This document shows, piece after piece, positions 1-8,596 of a stretch of DNA of 64,000 nt; positions within the stretch are counted from its first letter, which is position 1; each line of letters starts with the position of its first letter. The stretch is from Labilibaculum sp. (lineage in GTDB: Bacteria > Bacteroidota > Bacteroidia > Bacteroidales > Marinifilaceae): the NCBI RefSeq assembly GCF_963664555.1, contig NZ_OY761461.1:2790001-2854000 (forward strand). The letters run 5' to 3'. The notes beneath the pieces were generated by a model. The model did not search any database and was not told the origin of the DNA. It was given only the letters and a program-made list of their open reading frames with translations. Position numbers and translations under genes: made by a program.

Positions 1-149
1 TCTGAGAATTCAACTAATCGGATGTGCTGAGAATCGAGCACAGCACTATTTCTGAAGGTATAAATGATTCCTCCAAATGCAAATAAACTAAAAAGCAATA
101 AAATAAATATTACTTTCTGTTTTATAAAAAAACTCTTTTTAATCTTCAT
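1..149 (-). CDS. N-terminus of a membrane-anchored protein (cut by window edge)
   Basis: Reading the minus strand from the ATG at 147-149 gives an open frame of about 49 residues that runs off the left edge. It begins MKIKKSFFIKQKV, followed by a hydrophobic stretch (IFILLLFSLFAFGGIIYTF) and then polar residues. A short lysine-rich start plus one membrane helix is typical of a membrane-anchored sensor or an envelope protein. The visible part is too short for a family call. It reads in the same direction as the two stress proteins to its right, with a 374-bp gap between them. Confidence 0.5.
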   Translation of the reverse strand, partial: MKIKKSFFIKQKVIFILLLFSLFAFGGIIYTFRNSAVLDSQHIRLVEFS

Positions 150-523
150 ATTCCAAAGGCATTTTATGTGCCATTCCTCAATGGGAAACAAATTTACGAA
201 TAATCTGCAACGCTTTCACCTCAGGAGTTTAATTTAAGTAATTTTACCAAATAGAATTTCAAAAAACATAATTTATGTCATCCAAAACATCATACATTAA
301 CATTTTAATTCTTATTGCTAATATGGTAAAACTATTCATTTATAATTATTAAGCAAGGAAAGCCTGCACGTTCGAACTATGTTTACACCATATTAGTTGT
401 CTGTTGTGAAGCTTTCCTTTGAAATAATCACAGTCCCATTCCCAATTTATCTGTGACTATTCCCACTTTAATTTTATGATCTCTGTTTTATTAACTTCTC
501 TAATTTACGCTATTGTTATGGTG
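150..523. other. Intergenic region with interleaved inverted repeats
   Basis: No gene is visible in these 374 bases. Two inverted-repeat pairs occur. The arms AAGGAAAGC (355-363) and GCTTTCCTT (about 412-420) form one pair. ATATGGTAAAC-like sequence near 320-331 and GTTTACACCATAT near 380-392 form the other. The arms are interleaved, so they would give a pseudoknot rather than nested hairpins if both formed in RNA. The outer GC pair could equally be a terminator for the stress-protein genes. Function unknown. Confidence 0.35.
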
Positions 524-1444
524 CTAATTGCTTACTTCATATTTTATAGGACTGGAATTACGGGATCCCAATAAATTGGAAAAAAAACTATCCTGTTCGA
601 TTCCTAAGCACAATACCGGGATTGATGAGCTATGTAAAAAACCGGTAACCAGTTTCTCTCCTTGACCACCACTGAAAATCATTTCCTGATGCCCCTGAAC
701 CATGATCAGGTCGGAAGATTGTTTTTTTGCGCCCAATAAAAGTGCGTTCAATCTGGTTCCCTCCTCTCTCTCTACAATAGTTACTTTGCAATCCACTCCC
801 TCCCTCATTATGAGTTCTTTCATTATGTGAGCCTTTCTAAAGGCAAGACTTCGTTCCAATTCAATTTTAACAAGCAAGGCAGTAAGTAAATGAATTCTTG
901 CATTTAACAATTTTCCCATAAAAATGGACCATTCCAGTAAGTCTCTTGATCTCCTTGAAACATCAACAGGCACTAAAATGTCTCTAACACCTCTATTTGT
1001 CCATCGGTTTTCAACCGATAATACAGGACAAATTGAATCGTCAACAATTCTATCAACACTGTGTTTCTTGAATTTATCGATTAAGGAATTACTTTTTTTG
1101 GTTTTATTGATAATTACCAAATCGAAGCTTTCTTCTCTGACTATCTCTTTAATTTTCGAAATATGCTGACCAACTTCCACTCGTAATTTCATGTTTTCAG
1201 GTATCCTGCCTTTAAAATGAATTTTTACAAACCGAACCAAACGAACCATGGCTCTTGCCTGTAACCCCCTAACTGTATCCGATTGTATTGCATTTCCTAT
1301 TCGTGAGCCAGAAGGAACAATATGAAGTAATGTTATATTAGCAGATAGTCTTCTTCTAAAAAACATTGCTTGTTTAAAAGCAGTTTCTCCATCTCCAGCT
1401 AAGCTTATCGGCACAAGTATTTTGTTTAACTTCCGAATTTTCAT
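524..1444 (-). CDS. Tandem UspA-type universal stress protein
   Basis: 306 residues with two universal-stress domains. The first begins with KILVPISLAGDGETAFKQA and the second with DILVPVDVSRRSRDLLEWS. The N-terminal Val-Pro/Asp start of each Rossmann-like alpha/beta domain is clear, and the second domain ends with GFLHSSSIPVLCL, the usual last strand. Usp proteins bind ATP or AMP and accumulate under stress or growth arrest. It lies 11 bp downstream of a second Usp-like gene in the same direction, so the two are probably co-transcribed. No signal peptide is present, so it should be cytoplasmic. The exact role is not predictable from sequence. Confidence 0.85.
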   Translation of the reverse strand: MKIRKLNKILVPISLAGDGETAFKQAMFFRRRLSANITLLHIVPSGSRIGNAIQSDTVRGLQARAMVRLVRFVKIHFKGRIPENMKLRVEVGQHISKIKEIVREESFDLVIINKTKKSNSLIDKFKKHSVDRIVDDSICPVLSVENRWTNRGVRDILVPVDVSRRSRDLLEWSIFMGKLLNARIHLLTALLVKIELERSLAFRKAHIMKELIMREGVDCKVTIVEREEGTRLNALLLGAKKQSSDLIMVQGHQEMIFSGGQGEKLVTGFLHSSSIPVLCLGIEQDSFFSNLLGSRNSSPIKYEVSN

Positions 1445-1455
1445 TGTGTTTTTAT

Positions 1456-2286
1456 TTAGTAATTGCCAATAATTATCCCTTTACTTCTTACCAGCCATGA
1501 GCCCAAACAAGATTTTAAACCACCAGTAAACTTTCGATAACGGTTCTGATCAAAAATCATAATCCTTTGCCCTATCTCCGCTGCAAAATCATTAAACTCC
1601 TGTTCCCCGGTGCCATTTCCAACCTCCAAAAATACCATACGTGTATTCCTGCAATGATCTGTGTAGATCTTCTTGCTTTTTTCAAATGACTCCCGTGATT
1701 GTTCTGAGAAATTAATGCACACCCGTAATAAAATTTTGTTCTGAGCAGTTATTTTACTAAGAGCTTCGAGCACTGATTGTGAAGGGTTATTTGTCTCTGA
1801 CAGCACAAAACCATCTGACATACAATCATTTAATTTCGATCCAGATATGATATATAAAGGATGAATAACCTTGTCAATAATTTCAGCAATTCTTGAATTT
1901 TCAGATAGTTTGTACCTGCCTTCATTGGCAGCCATAACGACTTGCCAATTTTTATTGGCATATAAAGAGCTGTTGAAAAATGCATTTAAATCTCCTTCAA
2001 AAGAAATCAGGTGAATTTCAGAATCAGAAAGAGGGTAGTATGACAAAAGCCTTCTTTTTAGCCCTTCCAGTTCATTTTCTGTATTTTTTTGAAGAATAGG
2101 AGAAAGATCTCGGACCATAGAAAACCCAAAATTTGGCCTGTGCCAGGTTTGAACAATACAAATTTCAGAATTTGTTTTGTAAAGGTAATTCATCGCAAAC
2201 TGTATTGCGTTCCAATTCCCATCGCAAAAATCTGCAAGAATTAAAATCTTTTCTTTGTTTGGGTATGCTTCACTCACTATGTGCAT
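1456..2286 (-). CDS. Universal stress protein-like protein, divergent
   Basis: About 276 residues from the internal Met (MHIVSEAYPNKEKILILADF). An upstream in-frame ATG at 2319 would add 11 residues (MTFTFVIKIRN), but the Usp domain starts just after the internal Met, so I prefer the shorter form. The pattern KILILADFCDGNWNAIQFAMNYLY is that of a UspA first strand and helix. The second half is a degenerate copy of the domain (NKILLRVCINFSEQSRESFEKSKKIY). Conserved nucleotide-binding glycines are weak, so it may not bind ATP. It is the first gene of the pair with the tandem Usp protein. Confidence 0.65.
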   Translation of the reverse strand: MHIVSEAYPNKEKILILADFCDGNWNAIQFAMNYLYKTNSEICIVQTWHRPNFGFSMVRDLSPILQKNTENELEGLKRRLLSYYPLSDSEIHLISFEGDLNAFFNSSLYANKNWQVVMAANEGRYKLSENSRIAEIIDKVIHPLYIISGSKLNDCMSDGFVLSETNNPSQSVLEALSKITAQNKILLRVCINFSEQSRESFEKSKKIYTDHCRNTRMVFLEVGNGTGEQEFNDFAAEIGQRIMIFDQNRYRKFTGGLKSCLGSWLVRSKGIIIGNY

Positions 2287-2505
2287 GTTTCTAATTTTTA
2301 TCACAAAAGTAAAGGTCATGAAAGTGATCCAAAACAGGGCTGATCCTAATTCGTGTAGGGGAATACCCTACTTTTTAAATACAAAAAAAACAGATGATAC
2401 ACTTTACGTTAAAAAACTGTATCCAACAGCATATTTAATGCCTGACTTTGCAGCCTTTATCATTTTCTAAATTAGAAACAGCACCATTTTGCTTTGGATT
2501 TTTTA

Positions 2506-2513
2506 TACATTTG
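2506..2513 (+). promoter_or_regulatory. Bacteroidota -7 promoter element
   Basis: TACATTTG matches the TAnnTTTG -7 consensus of Bacteroidota housekeeping promoters. It lies 18 bp before the start codon of the small membrane protein. A TTTTG occurs upstream at 2487-2491, but the spacing is shorter than the usual -33 distance. Confidence 0.45.
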
Positions 2514-2531
2514 CCCAACAAATATTGAATC

Positions 2532-2828
2532 ATGAAAAATCCATCAGTTTTACTGATATTCTTATCGCTGTTATTTTTGTTGATACCAATCATGCAACAA
2601 ATGATTAAGGTAAATCAAGAAAATAAACTTGCACTGGTGGCTGATGTAACACCCGAAAAAGATGCATCTATATCAGAATATGATGATGCTGACGTGGAAG
2701 ATATGGATGTGTATTTTGATAGTAATATAGAGTTCTATTTATATGATGGGGACACGACTACGAATTCAAATATCGAGATAAGTAATCCTTGTAAACAAAA
2801 ACTCAAATCTCCGCCTCCCCAAGTCTAA
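2532..2828 (+). CDS. Small membrane-anchored acidic protein
   Basis: 98 residues, no family recognised. A single hydrophobic segment at about residues 5-21 (VLLIFLSLLFLLIPIMQQM) is followed by a strongly acidic region (SEYDDADVEDMDVYFDS) and a proline-rich tail ending SPPPQV. The helix could be an uncleaved anchor or a signal peptide. It stands alone, divergent from the stress-protein pair, with a good -7 element just upstream. That supports it being a real gene despite the lack of a known family. Confidence 0.5.
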   Translation: MKNPSVLLIFLSLLFLLIPIMQQMIKVNQENKLALVADVTPEKDASISEYDDADVEDMDVYFDSNIEFYLYDGDTTTNSNIEISNPCKQKLKSPPPQV

Positions 2829-3042
2829 GTCTTCTTTTCTGCAGTATATCTCTGCCCTTACAAATTTGTTTTAATGGACACGTTACCATTGATATAGAGC
2901 TGATTTGTAAAATACGTCTTCTATTTTACCCGCATAAAAAAGCACTTTTGTTTTTATTATTAAAACTGCGTGGTTGTGTTTAAGATGACTCCCAGAGATC
3001 CATTTAAAAATACAAATTCCTGATTAAACTGATCAATAATTA

Positions 3043-3666
3043 ATGAAAACAAATATTGTGCGAAAAAATCGCAAACCAAAAATTCAACTTCTGCATCAAT
3101 ATTACTCATATACAGGATTCTACCAATTTATTGGTTCAAGTCTAAAAAAGGTTGCTGTCCCTTTCACTGTGCTCGTTGGTCTCATTCTTTTTCTGGAATA
3201 TTATGTACTTGATTTTCATAGTTTGTTTCATGAAACAACTAAAGATTATTCACCAACCAGTGTATTCCTGATCTTTTTTACTTCGGAATCAATATTGGGC
3301 TTAATCCCTCCTGAATTATTTATTGCCTGGGTTAAAACACTGCCCGATCCAAGACTTAATCTTTCTTTACTGGCTCTGCTTTCGTATCTGGGGGGTTGCG
3401 TATCCTATTTTATTGGTAAAACAATACTTAGCATTCCTGCTGTTAAAAAAAATGTGGAAAACAAGATGCAGAAACACATTACAAACCTAAAAAAATGGGG
3501 TGGACTTTTAATTGTTGTAGGAGCATTGTTGCCATTGCCATTTTCTATGGTAAGCATGGCATCAGGGATTATCAATTTTAATTTTAAAAGATATCTATTG
3601 TTTGGATTGTTTCGTTTTTTGCGATTTTATCTGTTCGCCCTGGCTATTTTTAACATTATGAATTAA
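3043..3666 (+). CDS. VTT/DedA-like integral membrane protein
   Basis: 207 residues with several membrane helices. The segment TSESILGLIPPELFIAWVKTL followed by LLALLSYLGGCVSYFIGK matches the SNARE-associated/VTT (DedA, TMEM41-like) fold: a re-entrant E...PPE motif, then a G-x-x-x-Y-x-x-G helix. GALLPLPFSMVSMASGIINF is the second half-motif. DedA proteins are implicated in flipping polyprenyl or phospholipid carriers. The basic 20-residue N-terminus before the first helix is consistent with a cytoplasmic start. It converges on the next gene over a shared hairpin terminator. Confidence 0.75.
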   Translation: MKTNIVRKNRKPKIQLLHQYYSYTGFYQFIGSSLKKVAVPFTVLVGLILFLEYYVLDFHSLFHETTKDYSPTSVFLIFFTSESILGLIPPELFIAWVKTLPDPRLNLSLLALLSYLGGCVSYFIGKTILSIPAVKKNVENKMQKHITNLKKWGGLLIVVGALLPLPFSMVSMASGIINFNFKRYLLFGLFRFLRFYLFALAIFNIMN

Positions 3667-3702
3667 AGAGTGTTACAAAAATCAAAAGCGTTTCAACAAA
3701 AT

Positions 3703-3736
3703 AAAAAAGATCGGTGCACGAGCATCGATCTTTTTT
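3703..3736. terminator. Bidirectional intrinsic terminator
   Basis: The arms GATCGGTGC and GCATCGATC enclose a 4-base ACGA loop, with AAAAAA before and TTTTTT after. It can end transcription on both strands. It lies between the VTT-like gene (plus) and the lipocalin-like gene (minus), which converge. Confidence 0.85.
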
Positions 3737-3758
3737 ATGCAAATCATTGAGATAAATC

Positions 3759-4115
3759 CTATTGCAACTCAATAAATTCCATCACAAAAACACCAAAACA
3801 ATCATGATCATCGTAACTGTGACCCACTATCTGATTATTAGCGTTTAAAATTCCTTCCCAGGTATCCAGATGGTATTCAAACTGATTTTCAACATCCAGC
3901 AATTCAACTTTTGTTCCAGTTACTTTAAAATTAACACCATCAAAATTCCCTTCAACCTCCTGCTGAACTCTAAACGGAGTTTCATCATCAATTCTTTCGG
4001 TATAAACCACCACTCCTGTTATTGAATCACCTTCCTGAGTAAATTCTGCAAAGCCTTCGTCCTTGCCAAAGCCAAAATCTTCGTTAAATGTCCAACGACC
4101 CGTTATATTTTTCAT
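3759..4115 (-). CDS. Small lipocalin-like beta-rich protein
   Basis: About 118 residues from MKNITGRWTFNEDF. An in-frame ATG 39 bp upstream would add a polar leader (MGVPLAKTHNYNH) with no signal character, so the internal start is preferred. The chain alternates short beta strands and turns: GRWTF, AEFTQEGDSITGVVVYTER, VEGNFDGVNFKVTGTKVEL, FVMEFIEL. The opening G-x-W and the G-N-F-D-G-x-x-F repeat are typical of small lipocalin-like barrels that occur in Bacteroidota. No signal peptide. Ligand unknown. Confidence 0.6.
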   Translation of the reverse strand: MKNITGRWTFNEDFGFGKDEGFAEFTQEGDSITGVVVYTERIDDETPFRVQQEVEGNFDGVNFKVTGTKVELLDVENQFEYHLDTWEGILNANNQIVGHSYDDHDCFGVFVMEFIELQ

Positions 4116-4333
4116 ATGATTATAATTGTGTGTTTTTGCCAATGGAACTCCCAAATTACGCTTATTCTACTTTGTGCAGTATTTTTACCAAAGGCGTTTC
4201 ATAGTATCAGATTTATTTGCAGACAAAAATAGCAAAAGAAAAAAGCTGACGTGTTGAAAAGCTAAAAAAATAGTGCCGGCGGCAAAGATCCGGATTAAGT
4301 TCTTTTCAACATTTATAATTAGCAATTCTCTTC

Positions 4334-4341
4334 TATCTTTG
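4334..4341 (+). promoter_or_regulatory. -7 promoter element for mnmE
   Basis: TATCTTTG fits TAnnTTTG exactly and lies 28 bp upstream of the mnmE ATG. No convincing -33 TTTG is seen at the expected distance. Confidence 0.5.
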
Positions 4342-4369
4342 TAGTTCATTATTTACAATTGGAACAACT

Positions 4370-5767
4370 ATGATTGATCAATCTACTATATGTGCAATTT
4401 CAACAGCTCCTGGCAATGGAGCCATTGCAATTGTGCGCCTTTCGGGAGCTGATGCTCTTACAATCTGCGATAAAGTATTTACAGCAGCAAGCAAAAAACT
4501 CATTGCTGATCAAAAAGCAAACACCGTTCATTTTGGAACGATTCAGGATGGCGAAGAAATTATCGACGAGGTTTTAGTGAGTGTTTTTAAAGCTCCTCAC
4601 TCTTACACGGGCGAAAACAGCATTGAAATTGCTTGTCATGGTGCTCCCTTTATTCAATATCGAATTCTTCAGGTTCTGCTAAAAAATGGTGCCCGAAGCG
4701 CCAATCCCGGTGAATATACACAACGTGCCTTTTTAAACGGCAAAATGGATCTTTCACAAGCCGAAGCTGTCGCCGATTTAATCGCATCAAGTTCGGCCGC
4801 AGCTCATAAAGTGGCATTGCAGCAAATGCGCGGTGGTTTTTCGAACGAAATTGCCAATTTGCGCAGTCGATTGTTGAATTTTATATCGCTGATTGAATTG
4901 GAACTCGATTTTGGCGAAGAAGATGTTGAATTTGCCGATCGCACTCAACTAACCAATTTGGTAAACGAAATACAAAGTCTGATTCAGAAACTGGTCAACT
5001 CTTTTGAGTTGGGGAATGTGATTAAAAACGGTGTTCCTGTTGCCATTGTGGGCAACACAAATGTGGGAAAATCAACTCTGTTAAATGCTCTTTTAAACGA
5101 AGACCGCGCAATTGTTTCGGATATTGCAGGAACAACACGTGATGTAATTGAAGACACCATTAACCTTGGCGGAATAACTTTCCGATTTATCGATACGGCA
5201 GGAATCCGAACCACTCTTGATCGAATTGAAAGTATGGGTATTGAACGTACCTACAGCAAAATGAAACAGGCTCAAATCGTTCTTTTACTGATTGATGCCG
5301 ACCGGGATATGGAAAACATAAATGATTCTATCTCGAAAGTAAATCAGACCATAGACCGCGAGACTCAACACCTAGTGGTTTGCATCAATAAAATTGATTT
5401 AATTCCTGATCCTCAGGGGCTGGCAAAACGATTAACCGGACTGGACGTAGAAGACAAAATCATTTTTATTTCGGCCAAACAAAAGCAAAACATCGACTCC
5501 TTAACCAACGAACTGCTGAAAACAGTAAACATGGGTGCTGTTAATGAACAGGATGTAATTGTAACCAACATCCGCCATTTCGAAGCTCTTAAAAACGCAT
5601 TGGGAAGTATTGACAGGGTTAATAGCGGTCTGGAAGTAAATATCCCGACAGACTTTTTGGCTCAGGACATTCGCGAATGTCTTCATTTCCTTGGCGAGAT
5701 AACCGGAGACATTTCAACTGATGAAGTTTTGGGAAATATCTTTAAGAATTTCTGCATCGGGAAGTAA
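4370..5767 (+). CDS. mnmE: tRNA uridine-5-carboxymethylaminomethyl(34) GTPase MnmE
   Basis: 465 residues, normal length for the family. With MnmG it modifies the wobble uridine of certain tRNAs (cmnm5U34), using a folate-derived C1 unit and GTP. Three domains are visible: the N-terminal folate-binding domain (STAPGNGAIAIVRLSG at the start), a helical domain interrupted by a Ras-like G domain, and the C-terminal CIGK motif whose Cys is essential in the family. The G domain carries G1 GNTNVGKST near 228-236, G3 DTAG near 275-278 and G4 NKID near 342. It appears monocistronic, with a -7 element just upstream. Confidence 0.97.
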   Translation: MIDQSTICAISTAPGNGAIAIVRLSGADALTICDKVFTAASKKLIADQKANTVHFGTIQDGEEIIDEVLVSVFKAPHSYTGENSIEIACHGAPFIQYRILQVLLKNGARSANPGEYTQRAFLNGKMDLSQAEAVADLIASSSAAAHKVALQQMRGGFSNEIANLRSRLLNFISLIELELDFGEEDVEFADRTQLTNLVNEIQSLIQKLVNSFELGNVIKNGVPVAIVGNTNVGKSTLLNALLNEDRAIVSDIAGTTRDVIEDTINLGGITFRFIDTAGIRTTLDRIESMGIERTYSKMKQAQIVLLLIDADRDMENINDSISKVNQTIDRETQHLVVCINKIDLIPDPQGLAKRLTGLDVEDKIIFISAKQKQNIDSLTNELLKTVNMGAVNEQDVIVTNIRHFEALKNALGSIDRVNSGLEVNIPTDFLAQDIRECLHFLGEITGDISTDEVLGNIFKNFCIGK

Positions 5768-5785
5768 TTTAAAAATGGACTTATT

Positions 5786-6397
5786 TCAATAATGAAAGCG
5801 CATGATAGCCGGCAGATCTTCCGGGATATTTTCAATTTGATTTTCCATTAAATTCAGCTCGGTGAGTTGATGGCTTTTAAGCAGATGAAAGGGAAATGAC
5901 TTTAAGCAATTGTTTTCCAAATAAATGTTGGTGATGGATGCTGAGTGCAAAAGCTGTTCCAGCCCTTCAGAAATTTCATTGTTCGTAAAATCAATTAGTT
6001 CCAGTTTAGGACAGGTACTAAGAGCTGAAGGCACAACAGTAAAGCTATTGTTACCCAAATATAATTTTTGAAGATTTGGCATTTCAGTAATTGACTGAGG
6101 CAGTGAACTGATCTGGTTCCGACGAATATCCAGACATCGTAAACTCTTTAAATTGGCTGTTTCCTCCGGGATCAATTCAAGCCCATTTTCCTGAATGTCT
6201 AAAAATTCCAGGTGTTTCAATTTAAAAAGTGCAGCAGGCCACTTGCCTTTCAAATTCTTTTTCGAAATATTTAAACGGGTAACCTGAGCCAATTCATTCA
6301 ACTGATAGCCTTTTATCAACCAAGTAACTTTCTCTGCTTGTTTTATTTTCCACTTTAGCTGAGCATTCAACTCTTCAATTATAAGTAAGTCTCCCAT
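5786..6397 (-). CDS. Leucine-rich repeat protein
   Basis: 203 residues made mostly of about 23-residue leucine-rich repeats of the L-x-x-L-x-L-x-x-N-x-(L/I)-x-x-(L/I)-P type: LEFLDIQENGLELIP, LRCLDIRRNQISSLP, LQKLYLGNNSFTVVP, ITNIYLENNCLKSFP, LTELNLMENQIENIP. About seven repeats are recognisable. No signal peptide or sorting tail is present, so it is probably cytoplasmic and a protein-binding scaffold. The partner is unknown. It converges with mnmE at an 18-bp gap. Confidence 0.8.
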   Translation of the reverse strand: MGDLLIIEELNAQLKWKIKQAEKVTWLIKGYQLNELAQVTRLNISKKNLKGKWPAALFKLKHLEFLDIQENGLELIPEETANLKSLRCLDIRRNQISSLPQSITEMPNLQKLYLGNNSFTVVPSALSTCPKLELIDFTNNEISEGLEQLLHSASITNIYLENNCLKSFPFHLLKSHQLTELNLMENQIENIPEDLPAIMRFHY

Positions 6398-6518
6398 CGA
6401 TAATATTTCTTACTGTTTATTTGTGCTGCACAAGCAACGTAAACTTACTATTTATACCAAACAAAAAGAAATGCGCCAATGTCTTGTTTCACCAGCTCCC
6501 AACACTTTTTTCCTGCAA

Positions 6519-6549
6519 TAAAAAAATCCCCCAATACATGGAGGATTTG
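6519..6549 (-). terminator. Intrinsic terminator after the DUF6261-like gene
   Basis: On the minus strand AATCCTCC pairs with GGGGGATT, followed directly by a run of T. It sits between the end of the DUF6261-like gene and the start of the LRR gene. Confidence 0.7.
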
Positions 6550-6702
6550 TCTGTTAGATAGATATCGGCTTACAAATTAAATTAAGCTATAATAAATATT
6601 TCCAAAAATGATTGTATTTTTAGAAACAAGCCGGGGCCCTCAATTCCCATTTTAAACTTTAGGCGGTTTACAGGAGAATTTAAGGAGCCTCTGCTTTTTT
6701 TA

Positions 6703-7434
6703 TTAAGCCTCTGTTACTTCTGCAGCATTCGCATTTTTGGTTTTTCTTGAGCGGGCCACTGTCAGGTATTTTTGATTGCATTCGTTAATGAACTTTGCTA
6801 TCGCATTGTATTTTTCGTTCGGAGCAATACGATTAAGCACCTCTATGGCCTCAAACAACTCTTCGCAGGCAAGTCGTGCACTTTTATATATTTCCTGCGT
6901 GTCGTAATCTATTTCCTCATTTTTTGCAATGCTCTTTTCCTCGCTTTGCTGATTAAAGGCATTGTTGTCCTCCAACATTTCACTGTACCAGGAAGCCGCT
7001 TCCAATTGAAGTATCAATGCTTGATTTTCGACCTGATTCAACTCCTTAAGCAAACTTGCCATTTTTGCAGACTGAATTTTATAACCTCTGCTGTACAAAC
7101 TCCAATTGTGAGTTCTAATAATTCTGCAGATTTGTTCCGCCGCATTTGCAATGGCTTCGTCCCTGCGATGCGTCGATGCCTCCATAAAATTTCTAAAAGC
7201 GACGAATGATTCATCTCTTCTGTTATCCAATTGACGGATGCGTTCGGTAAACCCGCTGGCCGTGGTTCTATTGGCTGCGGCAAGCGCCTCTCCTACCTTG
7301 TTGTTCAGCTTTTCTACCGGACTGGTGATTTGCAAACCTTCCAGATCTGCACCCATCAGGTAAGTGATAATTTCGTTGAAATAGCCTAACAATTCGTTAA
7401 GCCGCAACAAACTAAAATACATTTTTTTTATCAT
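6703..7434 (-). CDS. DUF6261-like helical protein
   Basis: 243 residues, almost wholly alpha-helical and polar. Segments such as RLNELLGYFNEIITYL and DRIRQLDN-like RIRQLDNRRDESFVAFRNFM match a family of unknown function common in Bacteroidota (DUF6261 by recognition of layout, not by a search). Typical features are an early R-x-x-E-x-x-x-Y helix and the central R-D-E-x-F pattern. No signal peptide. An internal, more polar tail ends with AAEVTEA. Proteins of this family often lie near mobile or repeat sequences, and here the upstream flank is a degenerate repeat array and a gene graveyard. Confidence 0.6.
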   Translation of the reverse strand: MIKKMYFSLLRLNELLGYFNEIITYLMGADLEGLQITSPVEKLNNKVGEALAAANRTTASGFTERIRQLDNRRDESFVAFRNFMEASTHRRDEAIANAAEQICRIIRTHNWSLYSRGYKIQSAKMASLLKELNQVENQALILQLEAASWYSEMLEDNNAFNQQSEEKSIAKNEEIDYDTQEIYKSARLACEELFEAIEVLNRIAPNEKYNAIAKFINECNQKYLTVARSRKTKNANAAEVTEA

Positions 7435-7579
7435 TTCTTAATTTTTACATGAATAAAACAGCGATATCTATTTAACCGAAGCATAAATATATGCTATTTT
7501 ATTTTAGTAAGCATAAAATAAATTACTTTTTAACAAAAATTCACTAAACACCTCTCCTAATTCTTCATTATTTGCCTAT

Positions 7580-7866
7580 CTGCACGAGCCCACACTCCCT
7601 TTTAATGACTGAATGACAGGCTGCACAAACTCAGACGCTGCTTTTGCAGCCCAATTGCCACCTGCATGAGTGCGGACAGCCTTTTTATGGCTCAAAGGCC
7701 AGCTGCAGCGGTTTGCAGCCTTGTTTTACCACTAAAAACGATACTGCAGTTCCGCAGGTACCTGTTTTGCCGCTAAAAGGCTGTCTGCAGCTTTTCAGAA
7801 GCCCTCTTTGCACATGAACGGGAGTCTGCACGAATCCTGTTCCTTACGGAACGGCCTGTTTGCAGG
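7580..7866. repeat. Degenerate tandem array, 41-bp period, seven units
   Basis: CTGCA recurs at 7580, 7621, 7662, 7703, 7744, 7785 and 7826, exactly 41 bp apart each time. Other columns are conserved across the unit: C at position 12 in six of seven units, a T-run at positions 22-25 in six of seven, and AA at 33-34 in most. Several units also form a local hairpin, for example CTGCAGTTCCGCAG. The middle of each unit varies freely. 41 is not a multiple of three, so it is not a repeat-protein gene. It lies in the 521-bp gap between the DUF6261-like gene and the fbp remnant. Confidence 0.8.
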
Positions 7867-7955
7867 GATTTGGAGGTGAGAGCCGGTAAAGTGAGACCTG
7901 ACAGGGCTGATCAATTGATTGTATTTCGCTTTGGGTTGGATCGATATACTTTCAT

Positions 7956-8563
7956 TTAGCCTACACTTTTCACTTTCACAACTCCCTTTCTGTAAGCATC
8001 GAGCAGTCGGTTCAGATCGAGAATTTGTTGGCGCAGATTGGCTCCAATATAGGTATCTCCCACTCTGATTCGTTTGGTTGCATGCTCAATCATGCTTCGG
8101 GTTGAAACAATATCAACTTCATCGTGTATGGCTTTGTGTTTCGATTCGAAAGAGGTATGCTCGGCAAGTATTAAACTGTAAGAATCATAAATTAAGGTAT
8201 ATCCGGCAATACCGGTCACCTTTTGATAGGGCTTCGACATTCCTCCGTCAATAACAAAGAGTTTTCCCTCTGCTTTTACCGGACTTGAACTTCTGTATCG
8301 TTCAGAAAATATCGTTCGAAAGTGGCCATCTTCTTTTTGCCAAAAAGCGGCGAATAAGCCCCGCTCCACAGATACCACATGTAATCGCGGTCTTTGTTCC
8401 TTGTTTCGGGATGTTCGCGGTTAAAATAAGCCCGTCGGGAAATTAAATCGAACTGATCGCACAAGGCCTTCCCTTTGTATTTTTCACCCAGTAAAGTAAG
8501 TTCTTTAAAATCTCCCTTTTCATCGAGGGGAATGCAGCCATGAATGGTATCCTTTAATTTCAT
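7956..8563 (-). pseudogene. fbp: Broken class-III fructose-1,6-bisphosphatase remnant
   Basis: Two overlapping frames carry consecutive pieces of the long (about 650 residues) Firmicutes/Bacteroidota-type FBPase. The first piece (about 8563 to 8290) reads KLKDTIHGCIPLDEKGDF through SPLFGKKKMATFERYF. The second (about 8285 to 7959) reads SPVKAEGKLFVIDGG through the C-terminus. Between them the segment expected between the family's two motifs (roughly 40 residues) is missing and the frame changes. The first half of the enzyme is also absent. At 8563 the homology stops where REP and RAYT sequence begins. The gene cannot make an active enzyme. Confidence 0.8.
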
Positions 8564-8596
8564 TTGCAATTCAGACGCCATGCATGGCGTCTTTAC
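8535..8596. repeat. fbp fragment plus REP, copy 1 of a direct duplication
   Basis: About 60 bp consisting of an fbp piece and an adjoining REP palindrome. It is nearly identical (a few substitutions) to 9238-9298 in the same orientation. The two copies bracket the RAYT gene. Confidence 0.75.
8574..8591. repeat. REP palindrome 1
   Basis: GACGCCATGCATGGCGTC is a perfect 18-bp palindrome, followed by TTTACC. It is the first of five related palindromes around and within the RAYT gene. Confidence 0.85.

Noticed and set aside
6772..7209. 145-codon frame opposite the DUF6261-like gene
   Set aside because: Cys/Phe-rich antisense shadow; the helical minus-strand protein has normal composition.
7580..7866. 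CRISPR-like periodic array
   Set aside because: The repeated core is only five bases in every unit, no identical 24-36-bp repeats occur, and no cas gene is near.
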